Of a stretch of DNA of 64,000 nt, positions 43,951 to 52,500 are shown one piece after another. The stretch lies in assembly GCF_002979755.1 (NCBI RefSeq), contig NZ_PCPP01000002.1:310001-374000 (forward strand), written 5' to 3'. Each line of letters opens with the position of its first letter. Within the stretch, counting starts at the first letter, position 1. The DNA comes from Chryseobacterium culicis (GTDB taxonomy: Bacteria; Bacteroidota; Bacteroidia; Flavobacteriales; Weeksellaceae). Made by a program: the position numbers and the translations under genes. The notes beneath the pieces are model-generated. The model was not told the DNA's origin, ran no database searches, and saw nothing but the letters and a program-made list of their open reading frames with translations.

Positions 43951-45226
43951 ATTGGTAATAGTTTTCCATAAACCAGAAAAATTCAGTCATTCTGAATATA
44001 TTATTAACCAGCAGATAGGTAAATAATATCACCAGGGTGAATGTTAAAAATGCCATGATTTTCGGAGAGGATCTGTAGGCAAAAAAGAGCCATCCTAAAA
44101 GAAGCGGGTATACAAAAACAAAATGTCCTCCATAGATATATGAAGTGTGAAGCCCAAACCTCATCACACAATGGATCATGATGTCAACCAAAAACGAAAT
44201 AGCGATTACCTGAACCCATTTATTCTTGAAATTTTTAATATAACTCCAACTTATCAGTATCAATAATAAGGCTATGAAAAGATATGGAAAGGGTGATGAA
44301 TAAAGATCCATATAAAGTCCTTTGAAGTTAAATCCTTTCATATTATGTTTGTCAGACATAATAAATCCCGGGAAAAGAATATTCCCTCCGAAAAAGAATG
44401 AAAGAATCATATCCCATGTCGGCATGGATTCTACATTGGAGAACTTTTCATATTGTTGGTTTGTTTTTGAAAAGATATTCTGGTATTTAAAATCAATTCT
44501 GTTCAAATAAAGAAGCACAAAGCAGATCACTGAAACAATTACCCTGAATGCCGCATTTCCGAATTTTTTCCAGCTTCTGAAAAGATCTTTCTCAAAAAGA
44601 AGAGGAATGAAAACTTTTACAAAGTTGGTAATCGTAAGTCCTCCGATGGTTATCCCCGCTAGTGATAATGCTGCAGCAGGAGTTTTTTCTTCTTCCCTTA
44701 ATTTTATAGCTGCATAGTGATTGTATAGTGATAGTAAGAATAGGGTATAGGTGAAATTCTCTGGAGTAAATGACAAAATAATATTAGTGGAAAAAGCTCC
44801 AAAAAACAGAATGATTATAACGTTTAGCCATAAAGGAAGGTCAATGATATTCTTTAAATATTTGAAAACCTGAACAATATTCAATGTGATGATCAGGTTG
44901 CTGAGCCATGCCAGGGTGAGCCTGAAATTGGCATCCATTTTTCCTCCGGAAACAAATAATGAAAATTCTCTTACCCAATTAAAAAAATAGTAGGATAATG
45001 GGTGTCTTTCAAAGCTGCCTCCTGTCATCAGGATTGATTTATTATCAAAACTGAAATAAGCATCCCATGGAATTCTGCTGTCAAAAATAATCCGGTAATG
45101 AAGAGCAATATAAGATCCCAGAATTCCATAACAGATCATGAAAAACAGGAATACTGCCATTTCTGTATAAGTGGAAGGGAAAACCAATTTAAAAAAATTG
45201 ATGATTTTTGTTTTGATATAAGACAC
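43949..45226 (-). CDS. Polytopic membrane protein, GT-C-like
   Basis: A 425-residue integral membrane protein with about ten helices. A loop after the first helix holds DSRIPWDAYFSFD and ERHPLSYYFFNWV, the acidic loop and His-Pro motif layout seen in GT-C glycosyltransferases such as PMT/ArnT relatives. It may also match an uncharacterised Bacteroidota DUF (DUF6080 is my best guess, low confidence). The start is GTG at 45226; an ATG at 45160 would cut the basic N-terminus but keep all helices. A sugar-transfer function is inferred from topology only. Confidence 0.7.
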   Translation of the reverse strand: MSYIKTKIINFFKLVFPSTYTEMAVFLFFMICYGILGSYIALHYRIIFDSRIPWDAYFSFDNKSILMTGGSFERHPLSYYFFNWVREFSLFVSGGKMDANFRLTLAWLSNLIITLNIVQVFKYLKNIIDLPLWLNVIIILFFGAFSTNIILSFTPENFTYTLFLLSLYNHYAAIKLREEEKTPAAALSLAGITIGGLTITNFVKVFIPLLFEKDLFRSWKKFGNAAFRVIVSVICFVLLYLNRIDFKYQNIFSKTNQQYEKFSNVESMPTWDMILSFFFGGNILFPGFIMSDKHNMKGFNFKGLYMDLYSSPFPYLFIALLLILISWSYIKNFKNKWVQVIAISFLVDIMIHCVMRFGLHTSYIYGGHFVFVYPLLLGWLFFAYRSSPKIMAFLTFTLVILFTYLLVNNIFRMTEFFWFMENYYQ

Positions 45227-45258
45227 GTGTCAAATTTTTTGCAAAAGTAAAATAAAAA

Positions 45259-45278
45259 AACCACCAAAATTGGTGGTT
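45259..45278 (-). terminator. Terminator after T9SS cargo gene
   Basis: AACCACCAA pairs with TTGGTGGTT around a two-base centre; on the minus strand it continues into a seven-T run. It lies 23 bases past the stop of the gene at 45301. Confidence 0.82.
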
Positions 45279-45300
45279 CTAAAAGTTTGTATAAAGGTTC

Positions 45301-46116
45301 TTATTGTTTGATTACTTTTTCCGTTTTGGAAGTTCCATCCGAGAAGTCTACTTTTAACAGATAGATTCCTTTTGGAAGTGAAGAAATATCCAATCTCTCA
45401 GAATTGTTGTTAAGCAGAGATTTTCCACTTGCATCAAATACTGTAGCAGATTTGATTTTTTTGTCTGTTTTTATATTGATTTCTCCTCTCGTTGGATTTG
45501 GATAGATATCCGTAATACCTTTTACTTTGGCATTGTTTTCCTGAGTTGCTAATGTAGCACTTGCTAAAACCTGCACATCATCTATTGAAAGACTGTCTGC
45601 ATCATTGGCTACATAATGAAATCGTACTTTAACATTTGCCTGTCCTGCATATGAAGACAAACTAACGGTAATTGCCAGAGTTTCATAATCCACAAATAAT
45701 CCATAGTTTTCTTCCACCCATACCTGAGTCCATGTAGTACCTCCATCTGTAGATACTTCTACTTTTAGGTCTCCGTTTGGATTAGGATCAACCATGTATT
45801 CGTATCCTATTTTAGCATTGAACTTAAGTACGGGACTCGTTGTTCCTACTAAACTGAAAGAAGGACTTGTTAAATGAGCATCCTGTGCCTGAGCGATCCA
45901 TCCTATACCGGCAGATTTTCCACCCGTGATGTTAAATGTAGCCTGTCCGGTTGCATTGAAAATTGTGGTTGTGAATCCCCAAGGTCTTGAAGCCACATTT
46001 GTTCCGGTTGTCCATCCTGTTGGAGGAAATGTCGTACCCTGAAAGGTCTCTGTGAGAATCTGTGCATTCCCAAATATAGAAGAGACTAGGAAAATGAATA
46101 GTAATTTTGTTTTCAT
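45301..46116 (-). CDS. T9SS cargo protein with choice-of-anchor J-type domain
   Basis: A 271-residue secreted protein (signal FIFLVSSIFGNAQ). Residues 20-190 form a beta-sandwich adhesion-like domain (FQGTTFPPTGWTT, LTSPSFSLVGTTSPVLKFNA, STDGGTTWTQVWVEENYG), similar to choice-of-anchor J proteins. The last 75 residues are a type A sorting domain of the type IX secretion system: IYPNPTRGEINIKT, VFDASGKSLLN, LDISSLPKGIYLLKV. So it crosses the outer membrane by T9SS and is attached or released. The gene at 58837 encodes a similar plan. Confidence 0.9.
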   Translation of the reverse strand: MKTKLLFIFLVSSIFGNAQILTETFQGTTFPPTGWTTGTNVASRPWGFTTTIFNATGQATFNITGGKSAGIGWIAQAQDAHLTSPSFSLVGTTSPVLKFNAKIGYEYMVDPNPNGDLKVEVSTDGGTTWTQVWVEENYGLFVDYETLAITVSLSSYAGQANVKVRFHYVANDADSLSIDDVQVLASATLATQENNAKVKGITDIYPNPTRGEINIKTDKKIKSATVFDASGKSLLNNNSERLDISSLPKGIYLLKVDFSDGTSKTEKVIKQ

Positions 46117-46202
46117 TTGGTTTACGTTTAAAGTTGTCAGTAAATGTAATAAAAAAATGAAAATAATTACACGTTTTTTGATTTTTTATAAAAAATTATT
46201 AA

Positions 46203-47744
46203 TTACGAACTGCATGAAAGAGTGGAACATCCGGCTGTGTCATCATATCCGGCTGGTCTTTTGGTCGAGAACTCGGGGTATATTTCCTGATATGGATTTT
46301 CGAGGGCTCTGGTCAGTTTTTCAAGCATTTCTTTTTTGCCGTTACTGATTTCTTCAATACACTCATAAAGAAGATAATTTCGGAGGATAAATTTTGGGTT
46401 TGCTTTTTTCATCATCTCTAAAGAGGCTTCTCTCGAAATTGAGTTTAAAGCGATTCTTGCTTCATAGCTTTTGATGAAACTATTGAGTTTTTCCCGTTTT
46501 TCTTCATTCAAAATAATATAAGAGACTTCTTTAAAATGTTCTGATATATTGGTGTTCTGGGTTATTTTTTCCAGTTGATTGAAAAATAAGGTGTAATCCA
46601 GCTGAAGTTCCTGCATAAGGCCTTGCCAGTTAGTGAAAAATTCTTCATCCTCTTTTTGAAGCTGATCAAAACCGAATTTTTTACAAAGCATTTGGTCATG
46701 AGCTTCCCAGAAGTAAGTGCCAAAATTATTTAAAGTGTCTTCCAAGAATTTTTCATCTTTGATTAATGGATGAAGGGCATTCGCAAGCTGCCAAAGATTC
46801 CATTGTGCGATTTGTCCCTGTTTTCCGAATGCATATCTTCTTCCCGGAAGATCAGTCGTATTGGGGGTGAAATTCAAATCATATTCATCCATCATGGAAT
46901 AGGGGCCATAATCAATCGTTAATCCGAGAACTGACATATTATCTGTGTTCATCACTCCATGTACAAAACCTACTCTGAACCATTCAACAATTAAGTTGGC
47001 AGTCCGGGTACAGATATTTTCAAAAAAGTCTCTGTATTTCTTGCTGTCAGTTGCTGTAATTTCCGGGTAATAGTTTTCAATGGTAAAGTCAGCAAGTTCC
47101 TGAAGGCTGTTGTACTCTCTTTGGGCAGACATCAGTTCAAAATGTCCGAAACGTAAAAAACTTTCAGCAGTTCTGATAACCACGGCTCCTTTTTCTAACG
47201 CTGGATTTCCATTATACATGATATCGCGCATTACCTCTTCACCAGTAAAAGCAAGACTCAATGCTCTTGTGGTGGGAACTCCCAAATGATACATCGCCTC
47301 ACTCATAAGATACTCACGTACAGAAGACCTTAATACGGCTCTTCCGTCGGCATGTCTTGAGTAAGGAGTAGCACCAGCTCCTTTCCATTGGATTTCTGTC
47401 TTTTTTCCTGTCTCACTGATAATCTCACCAGCAAGGATGGCTCTTCCGTCTCCCAGCTGCCCGGCCCAGTTTCCAAATTGGTGTCCTGCATAAGCTGTGG
47501 CATAGGTTTGAACGTTTTCCGGAAGATTATTTCCAACCAGAAAATCCAGATCTTTATTTTCATATTTTCCTAAGCCTATTTCTTCTGATAAAACTTCATT
47601 AAAAGCAATCAGTTCAGGGTTGTCGAAGCCGGCAGGTTGAATGGTGGCAAATAAAACTTTAGGTGTATTTCTCTGCATGGAATTGTTGGAAAAATCACCA
47701 GGAAAAATTTCAATAAATGGCTGTCTGATACGTTCGATATTCAT
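46203..47744 (-). CDS. selO: Protein adenylyltransferase SelO
   Basis: A 513-residue pseudokinase-fold SelO (YdiU family), which transfers AMP from ATP to Ser, Thr or Tyr of protein targets in redox control. Seen are YAGHQFGNWAGQLGDGRAIL, ETEIQWKGAGATPYSRHADG-like text (TEIQWKGAGATPYSRHADGR), SSVREYLMSEAMYHLGVPTT, and FVHGVMNTDNMSVLGLTIDY for the ATP/metal site. The C-terminus ends CSTLSCSS; in some organisms the equivalent site holds selenocysteine, but here Cys is encoded. An exact TACCTTTG box ends four bases before the ATG, so the mRNA may be leaderless. Confidence 0.95.
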   Translation of the reverse strand: MNIERIRQPFIEIFPGDFSNNSMQRNTPKVLFATIQPAGFDNPELIAFNEVLSEEIGLGKYENKDLDFLVGNNLPENVQTYATAYAGHQFGNWAGQLGDGRAILAGEIISETGKKTEIQWKGAGATPYSRHADGRAVLRSSVREYLMSEAMYHLGVPTTRALSLAFTGEEVMRDIMYNGNPALEKGAVVIRTAESFLRFGHFELMSAQREYNSLQELADFTIENYYPEITATDSKKYRDFFENICTRTANLIVEWFRVGFVHGVMNTDNMSVLGLTIDYGPYSMMDEYDLNFTPNTTDLPGRRYAFGKQGQIAQWNLWQLANALHPLIKDEKFLEDTLNNFGTYFWEAHDQMLCKKFGFDQLQKEDEEFFTNWQGLMQELQLDYTLFFNQLEKITQNTNISEHFKEVSYIILNEEKREKLNSFIKSYEARIALNSISREASLEMMKKANPKFILRNYLLYECIEEISNGKKEMLEKLTRALENPYQEIYPEFSTKRPAGYDDTAGCSTLSCSS

Positions 47745-47748
47745 CCTT

Positions 47749-47756
47749 CAAAGGTA
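47749..47756 (-). promoter_or_regulatory. -7 box of selO
   Basis: TACCTTTG on the minus strand matches TAnnTTTG exactly, with its last base four bases before the ATG. As for trHb, a leaderless start is implied. Confidence 0.5.
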
Positions 47757-47770
47757 TTAATTATAAAAGA

Positions 47771-47799
47771 AAAGACCTTCCAAATTATTGAAAGGTCTT
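47771..47799 (-). terminator. Terminator of ricT-gldH-PBP1A operon
   Basis: On the minus strand AAGACCTT pairs with AAGGTCTT, stem extended by imperfect pairs, followed by TTTTC and a T-rich run. It lies 21 bases after the PBP stop. Confidence 0.75.
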
Positions 47800-47819
47800 G
47801 TGTATTTCTAAAAGAGAAT

Positions 47820-50198
47820 TTATTTATTGAAATCTACTTCATCATTAGAATGAAGGTTTTCATTGATGTTATCTTCTTTCTTTTCTGTTGTTTTTTTAGG
47901 AGTAGGATCTGCAGGCCTTGGATTTTTGATTTCGTCAATGGTTTGAAGACTTCCGTCATCTCCATATCCTCCACTTAATCCTTTAAGGTTTGAACATCCG
48001 TCTTTCCAGTCTGAAGGTTTGACAAATTTATCATCTGGAGTAACTCCTAGACTCTTATCTGCCCATACTTTCTTCATGAAAATTGCCCAGATCGGTAATG
48101 CCATTTTCGCACCCTGACCTTCACCTGTTCCAAAGAAGTGGGTGGCTCTGTCTTCCCATCCAACCCATGCTCCGGTGGCCAGTTTTGGAGTGATTCCCAT
48201 AAACCATCCGTCAGAGTTATTCTGAGTGGTTCCTGTTTTAGCAGCAATTTCTACTGCTTTTGATATTCCTCTTCTTCCTAATTCTCCGGAAGCGGTTCCG
48301 TATTGTGCAACACCTTTCATCAATTCAATCATGGTGTAAGCATACATCGGGTTCATGACTTCTTTCGGTTCTACATTTACTTCTTTGATTACTCTACCGT
48401 TGGCATCTTCAATTCTCCAGATCATTTCCGGTTTATTGTGGTTACCATAGTTGGCAAAAGTACTGTAGGCACCTAACATTTCATAAATTGTAATGTCTGA
48501 TGATCCTAAAGCAATTGTATTGTTTCTTGGAATATCTTCTGTTACGCCCAGGTCTCTTGCCGTCTGGATTACAGCGTCTACTCCTGTCATTTCAATAAGT
48601 CTTGCCGCAACAGGGTTTTGAGAGTGTGCCAATGCATCTTTTAAAGTAAGCATTCCTCCTCTTCCCGGTACATGCCATCCGTTATGATCATAAGTTCCGT
48701 TAGAAACAGTTGAACAAGGGGTCATTCCCAGTTTCATAATAGCCGTTGCATATACGAAAGGTTTGAATGTGGAACCTACCTGTCTCTTACCTTGCTTGAT
48801 GTGGTCATATTGGAAGTGCTGCCAGTCTATACCACCTACCCAAGCTTTGATCTCTCCGGTTCCCGGAACCATAGACATCAGACCTGCCTGTGCAATTTGT
48901 TTGTGGTATCTGATAGAATCCCATGGAGACATTTCAACCTCTTCTTCTCCGCTCCATGTGAATCGTGAAGTTTTGATAGGTTTTTTGAATTCCATCATGA
49001 TGGAGTCTTCAGGCATTCCGTCAGCTTTCAGCAGTTTGTAACGGCCGGTTCTTTTCATAGCCTGCACCATTACATCTTTGATTTGTTTGTCATTAAGATA
49101 GTAGAAAGGTCTGTTCTTTCTTCCTCTCTGTTCAGCATCAAATCTCTTCTGAAGATCTGTTAAGTGCTCTTTGATTGACTCTTCTGCATATTTCTGCATT
49201 TTAGAATCAAGCGTAACATATATTTTTAAACCGTCCTTGTAAAGGTTGAGTTTTTTACCGGTTTCTTTTTCATGAGTTTCAAGATATTTATCAATCTCTT
49301 TTCTCAGATAGAATTTGTAATAAGCAGAATATCCATCAGTGATACTCTTGATCGGGTGGAAGTCCACTTCAATCGGAGTGCTGGCTGCTTTTTCATAGGT
49401 TGCAGCATCAATGTATCCGGTTTTCTGCATTTGATCCAATACTACATTCCTTCTTTCTTTAGCCTTTTCAGGGTATCTGTAAGGGTTGTTTTTTCTTGGA
49501 TTTTCAAGCATTGCTACAAATGTTGCAGCTTCAGGTAATGTAAGCTCGGAAGTCTTCTTGTTAAAGTACACTCGGGAAGCCATTTCAATACCGTTAGCGT
49601 TGAAAAGGAAATCGAATTTATTGAAATAAAGAGTAATGATCTCTTCTTTGGTATATCTTTTTTCAAGGCTTACCGCTACCACCCATTCTTTCAGCTTCTG
49701 GAATGCTCTTTGAAATTTATTCTGAGATGCATTTCCTGTGAAAAGAAGCTTTGCAAGCTGTTGGGTAATGGTAGAACCACCACCACGTCCACCACCATAT
49801 GCTACGGCTCTGGCAACGGAATATAAGTCGATTCCTGAGTGTTCTTTGAAACGCTCATCTTCTTTAGCCTGAAGGGCATAGATAAGAAAAGGAGGAAGAT
49901 CCTTATAAACGATTGGCTGAGTTTTTTCTTTTTCGAATTTACCCAAGGTTACTCCGTCTGAAGAAATGATTTCAGAAGCAACAAAGATATCCGGGTTTTC
50001 AAGTTCTTTTACATCGGGCATTTCCCCAAGGAATCCTTGAGAAACCGAAAAGAAAAGTCCTGAAATTCCAAGAACTACCGCAATGAGTCCGATCCAAATA
50101 AAGGAAACCCATTTTCTCCAGGAGGTATCTTTCTTTTTTTTAGGAGGCAGAGGAAATGTTTTCCCCTTATTTCCTGCATTTTTTTTGTTTTCTTCCAT
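47820..50198 (-). CDS. Bifunctional penicillin-binding protein 1A
   Basis: A 792-residue class A PBP that polymerises and cross-links peptidoglycan. A basic cytosolic stretch and one membrane helix (about 32-50) come first. The glycosyltransferase domain has EDERFKEHSGIDLYSVARAV with the catalytic Glu and GGGSTITQQLAKLL. The transpeptidase has GSTFKPFVYATAI (SxxK), SQNPVAAR (SxN) and KTGTTQNNSDGWF (KTG). The C-terminus is an acidic, disordered tail. It follows gldH by six bases, in one operon. Confidence 0.95.
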   Translation of the reverse strand: MEENKKNAGNKGKTFPLPPKKKKDTSWRKWVSFIWIGLIAVVLGISGLFFSVSQGFLGEMPDVKELENPDIFVASEIISSDGVTLGKFEKEKTQPIVYKDLPPFLIYALQAKEDERFKEHSGIDLYSVARAVAYGGGRGGGSTITQQLAKLLFTGNASQNKFQRAFQKLKEWVVAVSLEKRYTKEEIITLYFNKFDFLFNANGIEMASRVYFNKKTSELTLPEAATFVAMLENPRKNNPYRYPEKAKERRNVVLDQMQKTGYIDAATYEKAASTPIEVDFHPIKSITDGYSAYYKFYLRKEIDKYLETHEKETGKKLNLYKDGLKIYVTLDSKMQKYAEESIKEHLTDLQKRFDAEQRGRKNRPFYYLNDKQIKDVMVQAMKRTGRYKLLKADGMPEDSIMMEFKKPIKTSRFTWSGEEEVEMSPWDSIRYHKQIAQAGLMSMVPGTGEIKAWVGGIDWQHFQYDHIKQGKRQVGSTFKPFVYATAIMKLGMTPCSTVSNGTYDHNGWHVPGRGGMLTLKDALAHSQNPVAARLIEMTGVDAVIQTARDLGVTEDIPRNNTIALGSSDITIYEMLGAYSTFANYGNHNKPEMIWRIEDANGRVIKEVNVEPKEVMNPMYAYTMIELMKGVAQYGTASGELGRRGISKAVEIAAKTGTTQNNSDGWFMGITPKLATGAWVGWEDRATHFFGTGEGQGAKMALPIWAIFMKKVWADKSLGVTPDDKFVKPSDWKDGCSNLKGLSGGYGDDGSLQTIDEIKNPRPADPTPKKTTEKKEDNINENLHSNDEVDFNK

Positions 50199-50204
50199 TT
50201 ATGG

Positions 50205-50669
50205 TTACGGTTTAGCCGTTTCTATTTTTACCCCAATATCCTCAATTCCCGGAAGGTTGTCATTTCTCATGGCCTGAGTAAGACCGATTTCATATTTTCC
50301 TTTTCCCGGAAATTGGTAATTTAATTTATACTGAAACAAAGTTTCCTTCGTATCACCAAACCCTGTACCAAGCCATTCTCCATTGGGTTTTGCCAGTACA
50401 TAATTCAAGGTATCTGTTTCCTTTTTTTTGTTCTGGAGATTGGTGAAATTTACAATAAACCTTATATTGCTGTAAGGATAATTATTGTTGTTTCTTACGA
50501 CAAATATAATATTTTTAGGATTCTGCGGATCTGAAATTTCAAGATTAAATTTTTGTTCACTTTTCTTATTCCATTTGTTATCAACGGAATTCATGATGAC
50601 ATCTCCTCCTGAGGAAGAGTTACAGCTAAAGAAAAGGATAAGTGAAAGTAATCCTAAAATTTTATGCAT
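50205..50669 (-). CDS. gldH: Gliding motility lipoprotein GldH
   Basis: A 154-residue lipoprotein (LLSLILFFSCNSS) with GldH features: IMNSVDNKWNKKSEQKF, NIIFVVRNNNNYPYSNIRF, FTNLQNKKKETDTLNY and GEWLGTGFGDTKE. In Flavobacterium johnsoniae GldH is needed for gliding and helps T9SS work. The frame is open to 50744; ATG 50669 places the lipobox correctly and overlaps the end of ricT by eight bases. It links to the two T9SS cargo genes in this window, though not by distance. Confidence 0.92.
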   Translation of the reverse strand: MHKILGLLSLILFFSCNSSSGGDVIMNSVDNKWNKKSEQKFNLEISDPQNPKNIIFVVRNNNNYPYSNIRFIVNFTNLQNKKKETDTLNYVLAKPNGEWLGTGFGDTKETLFQYKLNYQFPGKGKYEIGLTQAMRNDNLPGIEDIGVKIETAKP

Positions 50670-52062
50670 TATTATCTTTTTTTGGAGGATATTTCTTTTT
50701 GAATTTCTTCTTGTTTGGGTTGCTCTGCGGGGTTTTATCAGCATCAGAATTACTCACAGTTTTTTCCACAGGTCCTTTTTGCTGTGGGTACTGCTTTTGG
50801 GGTTTGGGCTGATTCCCGGACTGAGGAGCATTTGGGTTTTCGGTTTTTTCAGATCTTTCCGGCCTTTCTTGTCTCTCCGGTCTGTTTCTTTTTTGTCCTT
50901 GCCCTTGTCCTTGCTGTGCCTGTTGGCTGTTGTTCTGCTTATTTGGAGTATTCCTGTTTCTGTTTCCTCTGTTTTTCTTCTCAAAACGATCCACATTGTT
51001 TTCCTGGATCAAATCAATAGTATGGGTAGGGGTGTCCGGCTGTTTCAAATCTTCAAGAGGAAGTATTTTTTCTCCTCTCTTGTTTTTTGAAATCAGCTTT
51101 TTAACAAGGTCAATATCGAAATCATACCATGCAATAGAACTGTCCACGTAAGCAAACCACATTTTCTTTTTGAAAACATCGATTTTGATACAGAATGCTT
51201 TTCCTTTCTCCGTTTCCAGCGTTGTTGAAGAAGAAGGGAAGTTGCTCAAAGCATCCAGGTAACTGTCAAGTTCGTAGTTAAGGCAGCATTTTAGTTTACC
51301 ACACTGTCCTGCAAGCTTCTGAGGATTGATACTCAGCTGCTGATATCTTGCAACATTGGTGTTTACAGACCTGAAATCTGTAAGCCATGTAGAGCAGCAA
51401 AGCTCACGTCCGCAAGATCCGATTCCACCTACTTTGGCTGCTTCCTGTCTGAAACCGATTTGTTTCATATCGATTTTAGTACGGAATGCTCCGGCATAGT
51501 CTTTAATTAACTGTCTGAAATCCACTCGGTTTTCAGCAGTGTAATAGAAGGTGATTTTTGAAGAGTCACCTTGGTATTCCACATCAGTAACTTTCATTTC
51601 GAGGCCTATTCTCTGGGCAATTTTTCTTGCTTCAAGCTTTACACCATCTTCTTTTTTTCTTGCTTCCTGCCATACCTCAAGATCTTTTTGGTTGGCCTGT
51701 CTGTATATTTTGAGTGCCGATTCTTCAGAAAACTTTTTCTTTTTCATCTGAATCTTTACTAATTCTCCCGTAAGGCTTACAACGCCTACATCGTGTCCCG
51801 GACTTGATTCTACTGTAACTACACTACCAATATGTAAAGGAATATTATTTACATTTTTATAAAACGATTTTCTGTCATTTTTAAATCTAACTTCTACAAA
51901 ATCACACCTGTTCGGTGCCGGATTGTTGATGTTAGAAAGCCAGTCAAAAACACTTAATTTATAACTATTCCCGCAGGTATTTACATTTTCACAGCCATTT
52001 GCGGTTTTTTTAGGGCCGCAAGAATGTGCAGAATCGCCGGATGTTTTACATCCACAACTCAT
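50662..52062 (-). CDS. ricT: RicT/PSP1-type Fe-S regulatory protein
   Basis: A 466-residue protein. Residues 60-290 form the PSP1/RicT domain; the Cys set is CGRELCCSTWLTDF and CGKLKCCLNYELDSY, and the N-terminus has more Cys (CGCKTSG, CGPKK, CENVNTCG). In Bacillus the RicA-RicF-RicT complex carries Fe-S clusters and steers RNA processing and competence. The last 110 residues are Gln, Asn, Pro and Lys-rich and disordered. It heads the operon with gldH and PBP1A and overlaps gldH by eight bases. Gram-negative function is less known. Confidence 0.9.
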   Translation of the reverse strand: MSCGCKTSGDSAHSCGPKKTANGCENVNTCGNSYKLSVFDWLSNINNPAPNRCDFVEVRFKNDRKSFYKNVNNIPLHIGSVVTVESSPGHDVGVVSLTGELVKIQMKKKKFSEESALKIYRQANQKDLEVWQEARKKEDGVKLEARKIAQRIGLEMKVTDVEYQGDSSKITFYYTAENRVDFRQLIKDYAGAFRTKIDMKQIGFRQEAAKVGGIGSCGRELCCSTWLTDFRSVNTNVARYQQLSINPQKLAGQCGKLKCCLNYELDSYLDALSNFPSSSTTLETEKGKAFCIKIDVFKKKMWFAYVDSSIAWYDFDIDLVKKLISKNKRGEKILPLEDLKQPDTPTHTIDLIQENNVDRFEKKNRGNRNRNTPNKQNNSQQAQQGQGQGQKRNRPERQERPERSEKTENPNAPQSGNQPKPQKQYPQQKGPVEKTVSNSDADKTPQSNPNKKKFKKKYPPKKDNNA

Positions 52063-52084
52063 ATTTACTATTATTTATAATCTG

Positions 52085-52092
52085 CAAATTTA
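52085..52092 (-). promoter_or_regulatory. -7 box of ricT operon
   Basis: TAAATTTG on the minus strand matches TAnnTTTG exactly, giving a leader of about 16 bases. Confidence 0.5.
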
Positions 52093-52473
52093 TGTATTTT
52101 TATCTTTATGCGATTCTAAAATACTTAAATAACCTGAATTCGGGATAAAACATTTTCCCATTTCGGGTAAGAATGAACGTCGCAGGCTGGATAAAGGCTG
52201 CTATAAAGAAATAAATGAGTATAGATTTTTTTTAATTTAACATTCATTATCATTTTGCTTTCCTGTACTGTTTTTTTACTATGCTTCGGTAGAATGTTAA
52301 ACATTTGTTTAAAATTAAACAATGAATTAAGTGTTGTTTTCTCATGTTCTTAAACCTTTAATAATGATTGTTTTGCCTTTTGTTTCTTTCAAGGTGTTAT
52401 TTTAAACATAGTTTTCTTTTAGGATAATGTTTAAAATATTGGCAAATATTAACAGACGTATTCAAAATAATTT

Positions 52474-52481
52474 TATATTTG
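52474..52481 (+). promoter_or_regulatory. -7 box of FadL-type gene
   Basis: TATATTTG matches TAnnTTTG exactly; ATG follows 19 bases later. No TTG at -33 spacing. Confidence 0.5.
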
Positions 52482-52500
52482 GCTTATATAATAATAGTCT

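Larger units (their letters stand above)
52063..52500. other. 438-base intergenic region
   Basis: AT-rich gap between divergent ricT and the FadL gene. It contains the ricT -7 box (52085-52092) and the FadL -7 box (52474-52481). A 65-codon minus-strand frame (52322-52125) has no signal, no ribosome site and no family look, so it is not called. Short T- and A-rich palindromes occur, but no strong hairpin or RNA gene is visible. Confidence 0.7.

Noticed and set aside
46203..46230. Possible selenocysteine at the end of selO
   Set aside because: The C-terminal frame encodes Cys codons (CSTLSCSS) with a normal stop; there is no in-frame TGA before it.
50485..51090. 201-codon plus-strand frame overlapping gldH and ricT
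   Set aside because: Antisense shadow of two well-supported genes; Phe/Leu/Ser-rich with no family look.
52125..52322. 65-codon minus-strand frame in the ricT-FadL gap
   Set aside because: No ribosome site, signal or recognisable motif; the gap is AT-rich and random frames of this length are expected.
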